From Macrolepiota albuminosa (taxonomy: Eukaryota > Basidiomycota > Agaricomycetes > Agaricales > Agaricaceae): a DNA stretch of 64,000 bases. The notes beneath the pieces were generated by a model. That model searched no databases. It saw nothing but the letters and a program-made list of their open reading frames with translations, and was not told where the DNA came from. The stretch covers positions 1,625,205-1,689,204 of the forward strand of contig JAMWFC010000051.1 of NCBI GenBank assembly GCA_027475525.1, in the 5' to 3' direction. A program made the position numbers and the translations under genes. Below, piece by piece: positions 34,738-44,752 of this stretch. Numbering within the stretch: position 1 is the stretch's first letter; each line of letters begins with the position of its first letter.

Positions 34738-35577
34738 TCAAACTAAGCCATCGTAGAGTGATAGCGCCTGGTCAAACATCAGTGAGGTTCAAAGTCAATA
34801 CTGACATATCGCTTACTTGGACGATCGTTGGATCCTGTTTGCTGCCTTGAACAAACTCGTCGAATGTGAGCTTCGCGTCCTTATCACGATCCATTTGCCG
34901 GAAAATCTTGTCCACGCGCTGGAGGTGTGAAAGAAATGAGCCACAGAAACAAGAGCGTCAAAGGCGTTGGACCAGCCTTCTCTGGAGTTTCCTCGTCGGG
35001 CTGGAGCTTGACCATCTGGCCAGTCATCTTGTATATGGACTGCACGATCTGGAGCATCTCGTCGTAGGTAATCGTGCCATCTCTGTCAATATCATACAAT
35101 TGGAATGCCCCTACATCAATTATAGCACAGTCAGGTTTTGAGCATGCTCAGATCAAGAGAGCACGTACACTCGAGTTTCTCCTCCAGCCGACCACGACTA
35201 GTAACGCTGAGGGCACAAATAAACTCATTGAAGTCAATGGTGCCACTCCTGTCGCCATCAAAGACATTGAAGACATAATCCGCGAAGTCTGCAGGATCGC
35301 CAAACGGGAAGAATTGCTTGTATATGCGGCCGAACTCTTCCTTATTAAGGTGGCCCGATGGGCAATCTTTGCGGAAGCCCTTGTGCCTGCAGCAAGATAG
35401 AATGAGAAAGAGGGGAAATGATATAATTTGTGACTGCCGCACCATTGCTGAAGCTCCTTCTTGTCGACTGGGGAGCGTTGAAGAAGGGAAACGGAAGAGG
35501 ACAGAGAACGCACAATATGTATTCTTTTGAAGGTCAGCGAGCTGGTCTGGAGTAAGTTTGCTCTGGGATTTACCCAT
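34738..35577 (-). CDS. NCS1: Neuronal calcium sensor 1 / frequenin
   Basis: N-myristoylated EF-hand calcium sensor that regulates phosphatidylinositol 4-kinase at the Golgi. [20 protein letters not shown] gives the glycine-2 myristoylation signal. Short exons follow: [10 protein letters not shown], then [22 protein letters not shown]-hands 2-4 are [26 protein letters not shown] and [13 protein letters not shown] with intact Asp/Glu ligands. The first EF-hand is degenerate, as in the family. The last exon is ALSLYDGLV and stop. WHKGF replaces the usual WYKGF. Six or so exons with introns of about 45-55 bases. Confidence 0.94.
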
Positions 35578-36076
35578 GATATGATAGAGGAAGAAAGATG
35601 GAGGAGGACATGTGGTGTGTTCGATAAATCGGGATCTGGGCATCACCTGCCATCTTAGGCGACTTGGGCTGTGCAGCATGGTCGCTGTTGGGCATGAGGA
35701 GAGCCCAGGCTTGTCCCTGGTTGGTTTGTGGCCACAATAAGTATTTAAGGACTAGGACATCGCTGGAGGCGACAGATGCCCCCAATGGCTAACCGAAAGA
35801 TCAGCAAGACGGGCAGGTAACCACATGCTGATCGTCTAATAGTCCTTTCCTAACCACAAACACGTTCATCTCTCCTCTCTCTTTCCTCTCTCCCACCAGA
35901 TGTGCTATGTTCATGGCTCCATCGACCAGGCTGTCAATGTCTGCCCCATGTGCAAGGTCTTTTTCCATCCAAGGTCCGTCCACGCCTCCGCCACACAGCC
36001 CACTGTCGACGAGCCGTTTCAAGGTGTCCCCATGTCCGCGACGTTTGTCGCAACCGAGCCCTCCATCCACGCATAG

Positions 36077-37351
36077 ATGTCTCCTACCTCAAGAATGCGG
36101 AAGGTAACCAGACTGCCCCTCCGTTGCTGTGAGGGAGTGCTCAATTCCTCGAGCAGTCGATACTTTCAACGGTTGTGGGTACTGCAAGGTATATTCATTA
36201 CCAGATATCAAGTAAATGATTTTTCTCATTGTCCTCTACAGTGGGCGCGTACGAATCTACCGCCAAAGCAAGCCGGGGTCGCCAATTCCGGCTGGCCTGG
36301 GTGTTGCAGAGCTCCCACTCCCGCTGAACACAAGCTTATCCAGCCTGCGGACTGGAGATCTGTCAGCATGGTACATCAAGTCCCAATACCGCCCGACATA
36401 AAGGCTGCGTTAGAGAGCCTTGGAACGAGGGGAAGCCCTGTTCCGAGCGGCGTTGGACGGGCGGGCACTATCAAGGGAACCGGCACTCCCGACCGCAAGT
36501 TCAATGGTAGCCCCTCCAGGTCGGCATCGCTTACAAGGTCTGCGGTGTCATTCAAGCAATGGACGGGCAGTCCGAAACAGGCCCATTCGTCGGTCAATAA
36601 CAATGTGGCTCGTAATTCCAGCTCCGTTGCCGTATCCACTTCTGTTCCAACAGTATCCACCATGGAACAAGTCCAGGCTCATCGTCGACAGAGCACAGAG
36701 CGACGTATAGATGGTTCACATCCGTCGAATTCTCCACCCAAGCCTAAAAATGTCGATCTAGATGCTTCTCTAACTCCGCGACATAACAGTGCCGTCCACA
36801 AACCTTCAATCTCTCCCTCTTCGCCTTCTGGCTCACCCTCAAAAGTCTCAACAGAAGGCCGCTCTCTTCCCGATCAAACTTCTGTCCGTCAGACTCGCCG
36901 TTCGTCGATCTCGAATACTAGGGACACGACCTCTGTAAAATCATTACTTCCTCCTACCTCACGCACTGGAGAACGACCCATATCATTTCTTACACCCCGA
37001 TCTAGGAGAGATGGAATTTCAAGCGCCTCGAGTAGCAGCGGCAGTGACGGAACCGGCTCAATGACCGATAGTACTATCACCTCTGATGGGGGTTTTACCG
37101 ATTACCTGTCCGATGAATCTGAAGCAGAACTTCAAAGACAGGCTGAGGCTCGTGCCGCCCTCCTAGCTCAGTATCAGGCAGAAGAGCTTGAATTCAAGGC
37201 AGCCCGCCAGCAGCTCGCTCACATTGATTTACGGCCGCCAAAGACGTGGAATCCCACTAAGAGCTTGAATTCAAGGCAGCCCGCCAGCAGCTCGCTCACA
37301 TTGATTTACGGCCGCCAAAGACGTGGAATCCCACTACATCACTGACAATAT
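36077..37351 (+). CDS. Serine-rich unknown protein, 5' structure uncertain
   Basis: Not recognised. The certain part is the exon from about 36241 (TGGGCGCG after an intron ending CTACAG): WARTNLPPKQAGVANSGWPG, CCRAPTPAEHKLIQPADWRS, then a long Ser/Thr/Pro region (SRSASLTRSAVSFKQWTGSP) and an acidic-to-helical end (EAELQRQAEARAALLAQYQA, EELEFKAARQQLAHIDLRPP). Upstream, 35776-36180 has good splice signals (a long pyrimidine tract and CACCAG before 35900) and cysteine-rich frames such as VNVCPMCK and NGCGYCK, so the real gene probably starts near 35776. I could not settle the exon frames. A 77-base duplication hits the C-terminus; collapsing it ends the protein WNPTTSLTI at the TGA at 37351. Confidence 0.5.
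37182..37335. repeat. 77-bp perfect tandem duplication 9
   Basis: Copies 37182-37258 and 37259-37335 are identical and cover the C-terminal codons (ELEFKAARQQLAHIDLRPPK) of the serine-rich gene. Confidence 0.97.
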
Positions 37352-37632
37352 GACGCCTCGGAAGATTGGATAAATACCTATCTCGCTCCATTTATTTCTG
37401 AATCTTAAAAGATGGTTATGGTTATGTCCCTGATCTATTCGCTCAACTTCGTTCTTCTGCCTTGTCATCTTGTATGTTAGCTTGTATTGAACAGGTCGTT
37501 GATCAACTGTATATCATGACTGCATAAAGACTATGTGTAAGAATTTGACTGCTTGTAGGAAATTTTCTGACTCAAGCCGTCCACTAACCTGACACCTGTA
37601 AGTACTTGTCTTTGATTTCCGTTGACAAGTAC

Positions 37633-37989
37633 TCAATCTGCAACCTCTAGCCGGTTATCATCATAGGTAATGGCGGAAAAGGCCGATTCTCGAGCCTTCG
37701 ATAAAAGGATGTGAACTGTGTAAGGAGCCAGCAGTTGGTCGAGTTCGGTTTTAAACGTTTCGCTGACTGCATGAGCTGAACAGTGAAAATAAATTATTTC
37801 TTTGAGATCTCCACGGAGAAAGCGTTCAATATCAAAGCCAGAATGAGTAGCGAATCTGCCATGGTAATTATGTGCGACCATGAGTTTTTCAATTTCAGGC
37901 GTTCGGGCGAGTGCATGCGCGAAAGATCTTGACGGAATGTCTAACGACGCTTCTACTGTGGAGCCTAATTTCGCGTTAGGGCCATGCAT
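37633..37989 (-). CDS. Small ORF, 118 residues, unknown
   Basis: Single open frame from ATG to stop with a globular composition (LMVAHNYHGRFATHSGFDIE, YFHCSAHAVSETFKTELDQL). No family is recognised and no splice sites are needed. It stands alone between 37352 and 38872. It may be the last exon of a larger gene, or a chance frame. Confidence 0.3.
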   Translation of the reverse strand: MHGPNAKLGSTVEASLDIPSRSFAHALARTPEIEKLMVAHNYHGRFATHSGFDIERFLRGDLKEIIYFHCSAHAVSETFKTELDQLLAPYTVHILLSKARESAFSAITYDDNRLEVAD

Positions 37990-38872
37990 TTTAGAATGAG
38001 GACGATTCAGTACGACAAGGTATGGATGGAAGTATGCTGAGATTTTCTGACTAGCTCCTCAAATGTTTATATACGAGAAGGCCAGATCGGACAACTTAAT
38101 GGAACACGGTCCAAAAAGGATTTTTTGGACTTCAAGCACGGTGAAATGGATATTCAGGGCATGTGTTCAAAAAAGCGGGTTAGAAGACGATAAAGAATGG
38201 AGGCCTTTCCAGGCGAGTGAATTATATCTCAGTTCATGAACGTTTCGGTGATTTCTTGAGCCAATTGATTCAGCTTTGACCGAATTCTTAAATCAGATGT
38301 GTTCAAGTCGATGTGTTCAAGTCGAGCACTGAGCTTACTCTGTTCATTATGAATGATCGCTTGTTTTCAAGATCGAAACAACTAGAAATCGAACCTAACG
38401 GCCGGAAAGGTGGATCAGAAACTAAGTCTAAATGCAAGTGCACAGAAGTAGTTTACGACACATGATGCAGTCAGTGGCTTGGCAGTCGGAATGAGAAATG
38501 AGTGATCAGATTGGAATTCTCGTTACATATTCATTTTTAATTCTATGAAGGCTGTCGGAGTCTTGGCCAAAAAAAATTGGAATGGCTGCAGGGCTCGAGC
38601 GCGAGGCCTAAGTGCAGAGATAAGGCCGTTTTATGACCATCCGAGACCATGAAAGGCCGATCAATGGAATGCATTCACGCTTAATAAAGGACAAACCAAC
38701 GAGAACTTGTACCGATGGCAGTGACTTTGTCGAAATGAGTAGCAAACCATAGTATGTATGACGGAGCAATGATAGAGGAGTTTTCAACAACGTTGCGTCA
38801 GATCCTAGTTTGTCGCCTAATCGGGACAAACGGCCATGAGCCTCCCTCCTCGTCCGCCTCGTCTATTCCCTC
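37990..38872. other. Intergenic interval with a 15-bp tandem repeat
   Basis: About 0.9 kb with no recognised gene. At about 38300-38330 the 15-base unit GATGTGTTCAAGTC-A/G is present twice in a row. Otherwise I see nothing in it. Confidence 0.4.
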
Positions 38873-40557
38873 ATGAACCTTGGGCGTCATTCCATTACTT
38901 CTACAACCCCTGTACGCATATTTGACGCTCGTTTCGATCCAGATTGTCAGATATTTACCACATCAACTCCCGCTGGATTTGCCGTCTATCGGACGTCCCC
39001 ATTGCAGCTCCTCCGGAAGCGCGGTATCGCAGTTTTATCCCACTTTCGGGATACTAGCTCACGTTTGCGTTGTAGAAATTACAGGAGGAACTCTGACGGC
39101 GGTTGTCCCATTTCATACATCGAACATTCTGTTTCTCGTTGGTGGTGGCCTAAGTCCTCTCTATCCTCCAAACAAGGTTGTTTTCTGGGATGATGCTCTC
39201 GGTAAAGAAGTCGCAGAACTAGAGTTCAGGGAACGTGTCCGAGGTCTCGCGTGTCGACGTGGTTGGCTTGCTGTCGCTCTTCGCCGTAGAGTGGTCGTAT
39301 TCCAGATTGGAGAACAAGTGACACGATATGCGGAATGGGATACTTGCGATAATCTCTTCGCCGTAGAGTGGTCGTATTCCAGATTGGAGAACAAGTGACA
39401 CGATATGCGGAATGGGATACTTGCGATAATCTAAAGGTATGCTCATCTCGATGTATAAGTTGATCAAAGCACTCATGCTCTTATGTAGGTCTACTAGCAA
39501 TGGCGACTGCTGCGTATTCGACTCTTCTGACGATTGCTGGGCGTCAGTTAGGCCATGTCCAACTAGTCCATTTACCCCCATGTGTTCCCCCAGTACCAAT
39601 CGAACTACATCCTTCATCGCCTCCTCGCAAGCCCCCACCGCCACCTACTAAACACCCTGTGTCAATTATAGCTGCTCATGAGACCGCGTTGACCACGTTA
39701 TCGGTACCTGCTTCCGGTCGCTTGCTTGCTACGACGTCATCGCGCGGAACTTTGGTGAGAATTTGGGATTCACTATCTGGAAAGCTTGTAAGGGAGCTTC
39801 GGAGAGGCACGGACAAGGCAGATATCTATGGTGTGGCGTTTCGGCCTGACGAACAAGAACTGTGCGTCTGGAGTGATAAAGGCACGGTTCATGTCTTTAC
39901 TCTCGTCGCTTCTGGACCATCGTGAGTTCCAAATGTCTATGGATGGCAAATATGTCTGATCTTTATTAAAACAGCAATCGCCAATCTACTTTCTCTCCTC
40001 TAACCCCATTCCTTCCTCTTCCGAAGTATTTTGATTCTGAATGGTCATATGCGCAGTATCGTATACCCTCACAATCATCACATATTACTCTTTCTGCCCA
40101 CGCTTCGCGCTCTTCAACGGAAGATGCCCCGGACGAAGAGCGATGCGTTGTTGGGTGGACCAAAGCAGAAGCAGCTCTGACAAACGAGTTGGGACAAGGA
40201 GGAATGTCAGAATATCAGCTTATTGCCTTGACTTATGTAGGCGGCTGGTATCGTTTATCCTTGCCCCAACACAAATCATCTTCTCGATCTATCAGCTTAT
40301 TGCCTTGACTTATGTAGGCGGCTGGTATCGTTTATCCTTGCCCCAACACAAATCATCTTCTCGATCTCTCTGTTGCCAGTCCAGTTTCTAGCTCATCCGC
40401 TCGGACACCTGCTCCTCAACAACAGTTCTCTAGTGCATCATCTTCTACTGGACGTGATAAAGGCAAAGAGAAGGAGCAAGAAAAGGAGGGAAAAGAGAGC
40501 AGAGAATGTGTGCTACAAGAATATAGACGGTTTGGCCGTTGGGATGGATGGGGTTGA
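38873..40557 (+). CDS. HSV2: PROPPIN of the Hsv2/WIPI3 type
   Basis: Seven-bladed beta-propeller that binds PI3P/PI(3,5)P2, acting in autophagy and endosomal traffic. The start MNLGRHSITSTTPVRIFDAR leads to FDPDCQIFTTSTPAGFAVYR, LFLVGGGLSPLYPPNKVVFW, ISIIAAHETALTTLSV and the lipid-binding motif in GKLVRELRRGTDKADIYGVA (LRRG, typical of Hsv2, versus FRRG in Atg18). An intron at about 39924-39975 precedes the last blades. Duplications at 39277-39430 and 40213-40366 break the frame. At the first, one base is missing in AAAGG after the second copy. At the second, the shortfall is two bases beside a CT run. After repair the protein ends CVLQEYRRFGRWDGWG at the TGA at 40555. Confidence 0.85.
39277..39430. 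repeat. 77-bp perfect tandem duplication 10
   Basis: Copies 39277-39353 and 39354-39430 are identical (encoding RRRVVVFQIGEQVTRYAEWD) in HSV2. The following intron needs one more base before its donor to keep frame. Confidence 0.97.
40213..40366. repeat. 77-bp perfect tandem duplication 11
   Basis: Copies 40213-40289 and 40290-40366 are identical (encoding YQLIALTYVGGWYRLSLPQH) in HSV2. The frame after the second copy needs two more bases in the CT run at about 40366-40371. Confidence 0.97.
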
Positions 40558-40669
40558 GACGCACCTTTACATGTACACATATATTTTGACACGTCTATTT
40601 TCACTGTCAACCTACCACATACCATGGTCGCAATCTATACCGAAATATTAATGTTCGCTACTCTTGATA

Positions 40670-40675
40670 ACGCGT
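40670..40675. promoter_or_regulatory. ACGCGT box 28 bp before DAD4
   Basis: ACGCGTGAC begins at 40670, 33 bases before the DAD4 ATG. The same nine bases occur upstream of RNR2 (20307). MBF-type control of a kinetochore gene is plausible, but this is inferred from the motif alone. Confidence 0.3.
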
Positions 40676-40702
40676 GACAAATCAATCTTCTCACCCTCAT
40701 TC

Positions 40703-41037
40703 ATGGAGAATCCACATGCTGAACGACAAGCCATTCTGCTCGAGCGGATCCTCAAAAACACTGTATGGCTTTTCTTTGGTGTTTTATCAAGTGTTCATAT
40801 TTGTCTAGTCAAAATGTACGGAGATGATTCTTGAACTTAATCATTGCATGGAGGTATGGGACTGTGTGTATGTGCGCTGTTTGTAGTCAAACGGGAATGT
40901 AGGAGATTTTGCGGGCCAATGCCTACATAAAGACTGCGGCAGATTTGGCGACCAAGTATCGGAAGAATGTGCAATACAACTTAGAAGCAACTAAAGAGAA
41001 CCGGCCTCTGAATCTCACAAGTAACGTTGGACAGTAG
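40703..41037 (+). CDS. DAD4: DASH/Dam1 complex subunit DAD4
   Basis: Subunit of the microtubule-ring complex that couples kinetochores to spindle microtubules in fungi. Exons 40703-40762, 40808-40852 and 40903-41037 give 79 residues. MENPHAERQAILLERILKNT is the conserved start (MENPHE-type). ILELNHCMEEI and YRKNVQYNLEATKENRPLN complete the family. It is slightly longer than the usual 72 residues at the C-terminus (LTSNVGQ). Confidence 0.92.
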
Positions 41038-41227
41038 ACTACGATAGTCCCATATGTACACGACTACTTGAAAAACTATGAAACCTTCCTTCCCGATACG
41101 AACATATTATGTTAGCGTAGGTATGTAGATATCTCGGTCGCATGACGATCTTCACACGCACTCATTGACTCTACATCTCCGTATTAACCGACCACATTTT
41201 CAAGTCGTCATCTAGGCGAAGAATTGT

Positions 41228-43250
41228 ATGCCTGTGCTGTCCATTGTGAATCCTTCTGGTCCATATTCGTCGACTTGTGGCTATTGCTCTCCTGGCGAAC
41301 GAACCGTGGTCCGATCAAGTCAACACACTGGGAGTTTGTACGCCTTGAGATTATCATGTAGTGTACGTTCTCAGCAGAGTCAGGATCTGATATACTGGAC
41401 GCCCCATTCTAGGTATATCAAAATATGATAGATCGTGGTTGGCGTCGTTCAGGTAAATTACACGATTTACGCAGCATAACCCACCCAAACCCAAATGCCC
41501 GTCATGGCACTTTCCAGGGACATTCTGTTATAAGCCTGATATGAGAACGACGTGTTGCCCGCAATATACGATCAGGTCTCACCTTTCTAAACTCCATGAC
41601 AGTCTGGCCAACATTGAGCCCTCAGACTAGATACAACAGAATTCAAAGCTTCAAGGAGGCAGAGGAAGCTGCTGAACCGGTTCGTGTGCAATTAAAACTT
41701 GCGATGATGTGTTCTGAAACCGCCCAGGTGGAATCGTTTTGTGATTGCTGGCCATGGTTCACAACAGATAAACTCTGAGTCTAATGCGAACTTGTACTGT
41801 GAACGTCCTATGCCCTATCGATCATCTGGACTCATCACTGCAAGGTCTGAGAGGAAGGGAGCGCAGACGTCGATATTTTCTCTTTGTGACTCTGTACATG
41901 CTTCGGAAAGAGGGTTCATTGGAGGGACTCTTACACCATTTCATTCATTTGAGGTAAATTTTCACAAATGAAGACTCTACAGATGACCTCCTTGATGTTC
42001 ATAGACCATCATTGAACCTTCCTCCTTTACCGAAGAGAAGTATGTTTTGTTCCAGAATTACCAGATGAACATCCACAAAGAGAGTTCTACGCCTTCCGGT
42101 TTCAAGCGTTTCCTTGTAGAGTCCCCTCTTCTAGTGCGTCTTGTACACTCTGATCAATTGCCGTCCTTACATCGACAAGGAGGAACCAATCATATATGCT
42201 GCTGGAGCGCCTTCTCACCTGCCGCGTAACTATGGATCCTATCACCAGCTATATAGACTGAACGGAAAACTCATCGCATTGGGTGTTATCGACATTCTCC
42301 CACATTGTGTATCTAGTGTTTATTTCATGTACGATGACACCTGGGAGAGGTTCTCATTCGGAAAGGTACGTCTCTGCCATAACACCAAGTATTCCTCGTT
42401 GAACCGAGATCCTGAAACTAGCTGAGTGCATTACGTGAGATATCTATCGTCTGCGAGATGCGTGACGCAGGTGTACAGAACCGAGATCCTGAAACTAGCT
42501 GAGTGCATTACGTGAGATATCTATCGTCTGCGAGATGCGTGACGCAGGTGTACAGGAATGGACTTTCTGTACATGGGTTATTCATAATCATAACTGCTGC
42601 CTGTCGATCGCGATTGACGACTACTACAGGTTATTATGTTCACTCATGTCAAAAAATGAGATATAAAGCACAGTACTCGCCATCCTACTTGGCCGACCCG
42701 GTGAGTTTAATCTCTATTTCCCTAGATAAGCACTTTTGATGAAGTAAAAGGAGACATACGATTGGCATCCGTTATCGCATTGCCTTCCGCTCCTAGATAA
42801 ATACAAATATGCTTGCTTTACCCGCCCCGACAATTCGTGCAGTGAGCCCTCGTATGGCTGTCAAAGTAATTCATCAACTCCTACTTTTTGTAACGCTTAT
42901 AATGACTTGGATGGTGAATTTGCAGAAGTGACAGCATTAAAACAATCAGATCTCGACGAAATCCTGGTAGTTTCTAGAATTACAGAAAGGCAGATTATAA
43001 CAAGACCTATAACGGTCCGTCTGAGTTGGACTTTGCTGACATTGTAGTTTCTAGAATTACAGAAAGGCAGATTATAACAAGACCTATAACGGTCCGTCTG
43101 AGTTGGACTTTGCTGACATTTTTCTTTTCATTCGCTTCTTTCCTTCAGACATCGTCGTGTTGGGATGATCAAGAGATACGAGATAGCATTATGGCGTATC
43201 TTGATGACATAGGGGTGGATACCGCGAAGGAAATAGTCATAGCCTTGTGA
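41228..43250 (+). CDS. ATE1: Arginyl-tRNA--protein transferase
   Basis: Transfers arginine to N-terminal Asp/Glu in the N-degron pathway. The N-terminal cysteine motif STCGYCSPGE is followed, after an intron, by VYQNMIDRGWRRSG, GTFCYKPDMRTTCCPQYTIR (the CC element) and EPSSFTEEKYVLFQNYQMNI. A 46-base intron then joins SPLL to EEPIIYAAGAPSHLPRNYGS, and YHQLYRLNGKLIALGVIDIL, CVSSVYFMYDDTWERFSFGK and GYYVHSCQKMRYKAQYSPSY follow. The C-terminal exons end DDIGVDTAKEIVIAL. Two 77-base duplications lie in it. After the first, one G is missing in the GG at 42555-42556 (needed for MDFLYMGYYV). The second repeats an exon end and its donor. Intact after repair. Confidence 0.92.
42401..42554. repeat. 77-bp perfect tandem duplication 12
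   Basis: Copies 42401-42477 and 42478-42554 are identical. They contain an ATE1 intron end and the exon start LSALREISIVCEMRDAGV. One G is missing just after the second copy. Confidence 0.97.
42967..43120. repeat. 77-bp perfect tandem duplication 13
   Basis: Copies 42967-43043 and 43044-43120 are identical and hold the ATE1 exon end VVSRITERQIITRPIT and its GTCCGT donor. The second copy runs into a T homopolymer. Confidence 0.97.
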
Positions 43251-43365
43251 TGCGCAATTAGACGACATTTTTGACAAGTATTTCGAGCATTGTGACAGAA
43301 TCTTGTCACGTCACAAACTTTGAAATTGATTGCCAAGAAGAGCTTTTGACTCTTCGGAGACCCAA

Positions 43366-44582
43366 ATGGTATGTTGAGGACATTTTAATTATTTTATGCA
43401 TTCTCACCAACCGGAAGCTTCGTCGTCAAATCAGGGAGCGCCGCCAATTTATATACGCAAAATCTCAAGAAGCCCAAGAACGACAAACTTACGAGCGAAA
43501 ACAGCAGTTGAAAGATGCTCTGGCGAGCGGTAAATCCCTGCCTACAGAGCTGAAAAGAGATGCAAAGAACTTGGGAAAAGATTTGGCTTTCGATAGTGCT
43601 CAAGAAGGTGGGTGAATTATGACTTCCTTGTCATTCAACCTAATCAACTCCTTTGTCTTCAGAACCAACAACACATATTGACGACGAATATTCTCGTGCT
43701 GGAATCCAGGATCCCAAAATCGTCATTACAACATCCCGTGATCCAAGTTCCAAGTTGTTGCAGTTTGCCAAGGTAAGCGTCTAGTTGATTGATTGTTGGT
43801 CCAAAGCAGTCAGTCCAGTTAAACAAGCGTATCAGGAAATGAGACTCGTTTACCCCAACTCCCATCGAATAAACCGTGGAAATTACGTTGTGAAAGAACT
43901 TGCTGAAGCCTGTAGAGCAAATGATGTCACAGATCTTATAATTTTACATGAACATCGCGGTGTCCCTGGTGAGTGACTTCGCATCGCATCAAAATACGAC
44001 CTCATTGTGGAATAGATGCAATGATTGTTTCCCATTTTCCACACGGTCCTACCGTCTTCTTCACGTTATCTAATGTTTCGCTACGGCATGACCTCGGAAC
44101 TTATCAAGACTCTACCGTTTCTGAACAATACCCGCATCTCATCTTCGAAAATTTTACATCACCTCTGGGTCGGCGCGTCCGAGATGTCTTAAAATACCTG
44201 TTCCCTGTTCCCAAAGAGGATAGCAAACGGGTCATGACTTTTGCAAACGAGGATGACTTCATCTCATTTCGGTAAGAGCTCGTTGTTATGTTACGACGTC
44301 GTCTCACTCCCCACTAAGCCATCATGTCTTTATGAAGATTCCGCGGCAGGTTCAGCTCGCTGAGGTAGGACCCCGATTTGAAATGAAGCGTAAGCACCTA
44401 CACACTTTCATCATATAACACCTGACGATTTTGCAGCGTACGAAATCCGACAAGGTACCCTTGAGCAAACTGAAGCCGAACGAGAATGGGTACTAGCTCA
44501 TTATGCCCGAACAACAAAAAAACGAGCTGTCTTAGGTGGCCCTGCGGCATCATCTGAACCACCGACGAAAAGATTGAGATGA
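43366..44582 (+). CDS. IMP4: U3 snoRNP protein IMP4 (Brix domain)
   Basis: SSU processome component needed for 18S rRNA maturation. The start codon is an exon by itself: ATG (43366-43368) is followed at once by a GTATGT intron ending CCGGAAG (43417). Then [40 protein letters not shown] (start of the Brix domain), [55 protein letters not shown] and [20 protein letters not shown]. It ends PPTKRLR. Family LRRQxRER start right after Met supports the single-codon exon. It lies 115 bases downstream of ATE1 on the same strand. Confidence 0.93.
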
Positions 44583-44752
44583 TTTTCAAGTGGGAATGGG
44601 AACCTGGTATGATTCGCCATGTAGGCACATTGGCAACACTTTCTGACTCTTGTTCATGCCTACCTCACCATTGCTTAGACACTGATTACGCTTAAGAGCA
44701 GGACAAGGGATTGGTATTTATACAGTTGCAGAGTCCGAAGTACTTAATAATC

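Noticed and set aside
35801..36070. Minus-strand 89-codon ORF ending TCPSC
   Set aside because: It starts from GTG and reads across the strong forward splice acceptor at 35899. The forward gene is better supported.
42120..42200. Frameshift in ATE1 after SPLL
   Set aside because: A 46-base intron (GTGCGT...GACAAG) joins SPLL to EEPIIYAAG in frame.
387..43120. The 77-base tandem repeats as a novel repeat family, CRISPR-like array or duplication-based system
   Set aside because: The repeats share no sequence with one another, always have two copies and one fixed period, and ignore gene structure. An assembly cause explains all of these points.
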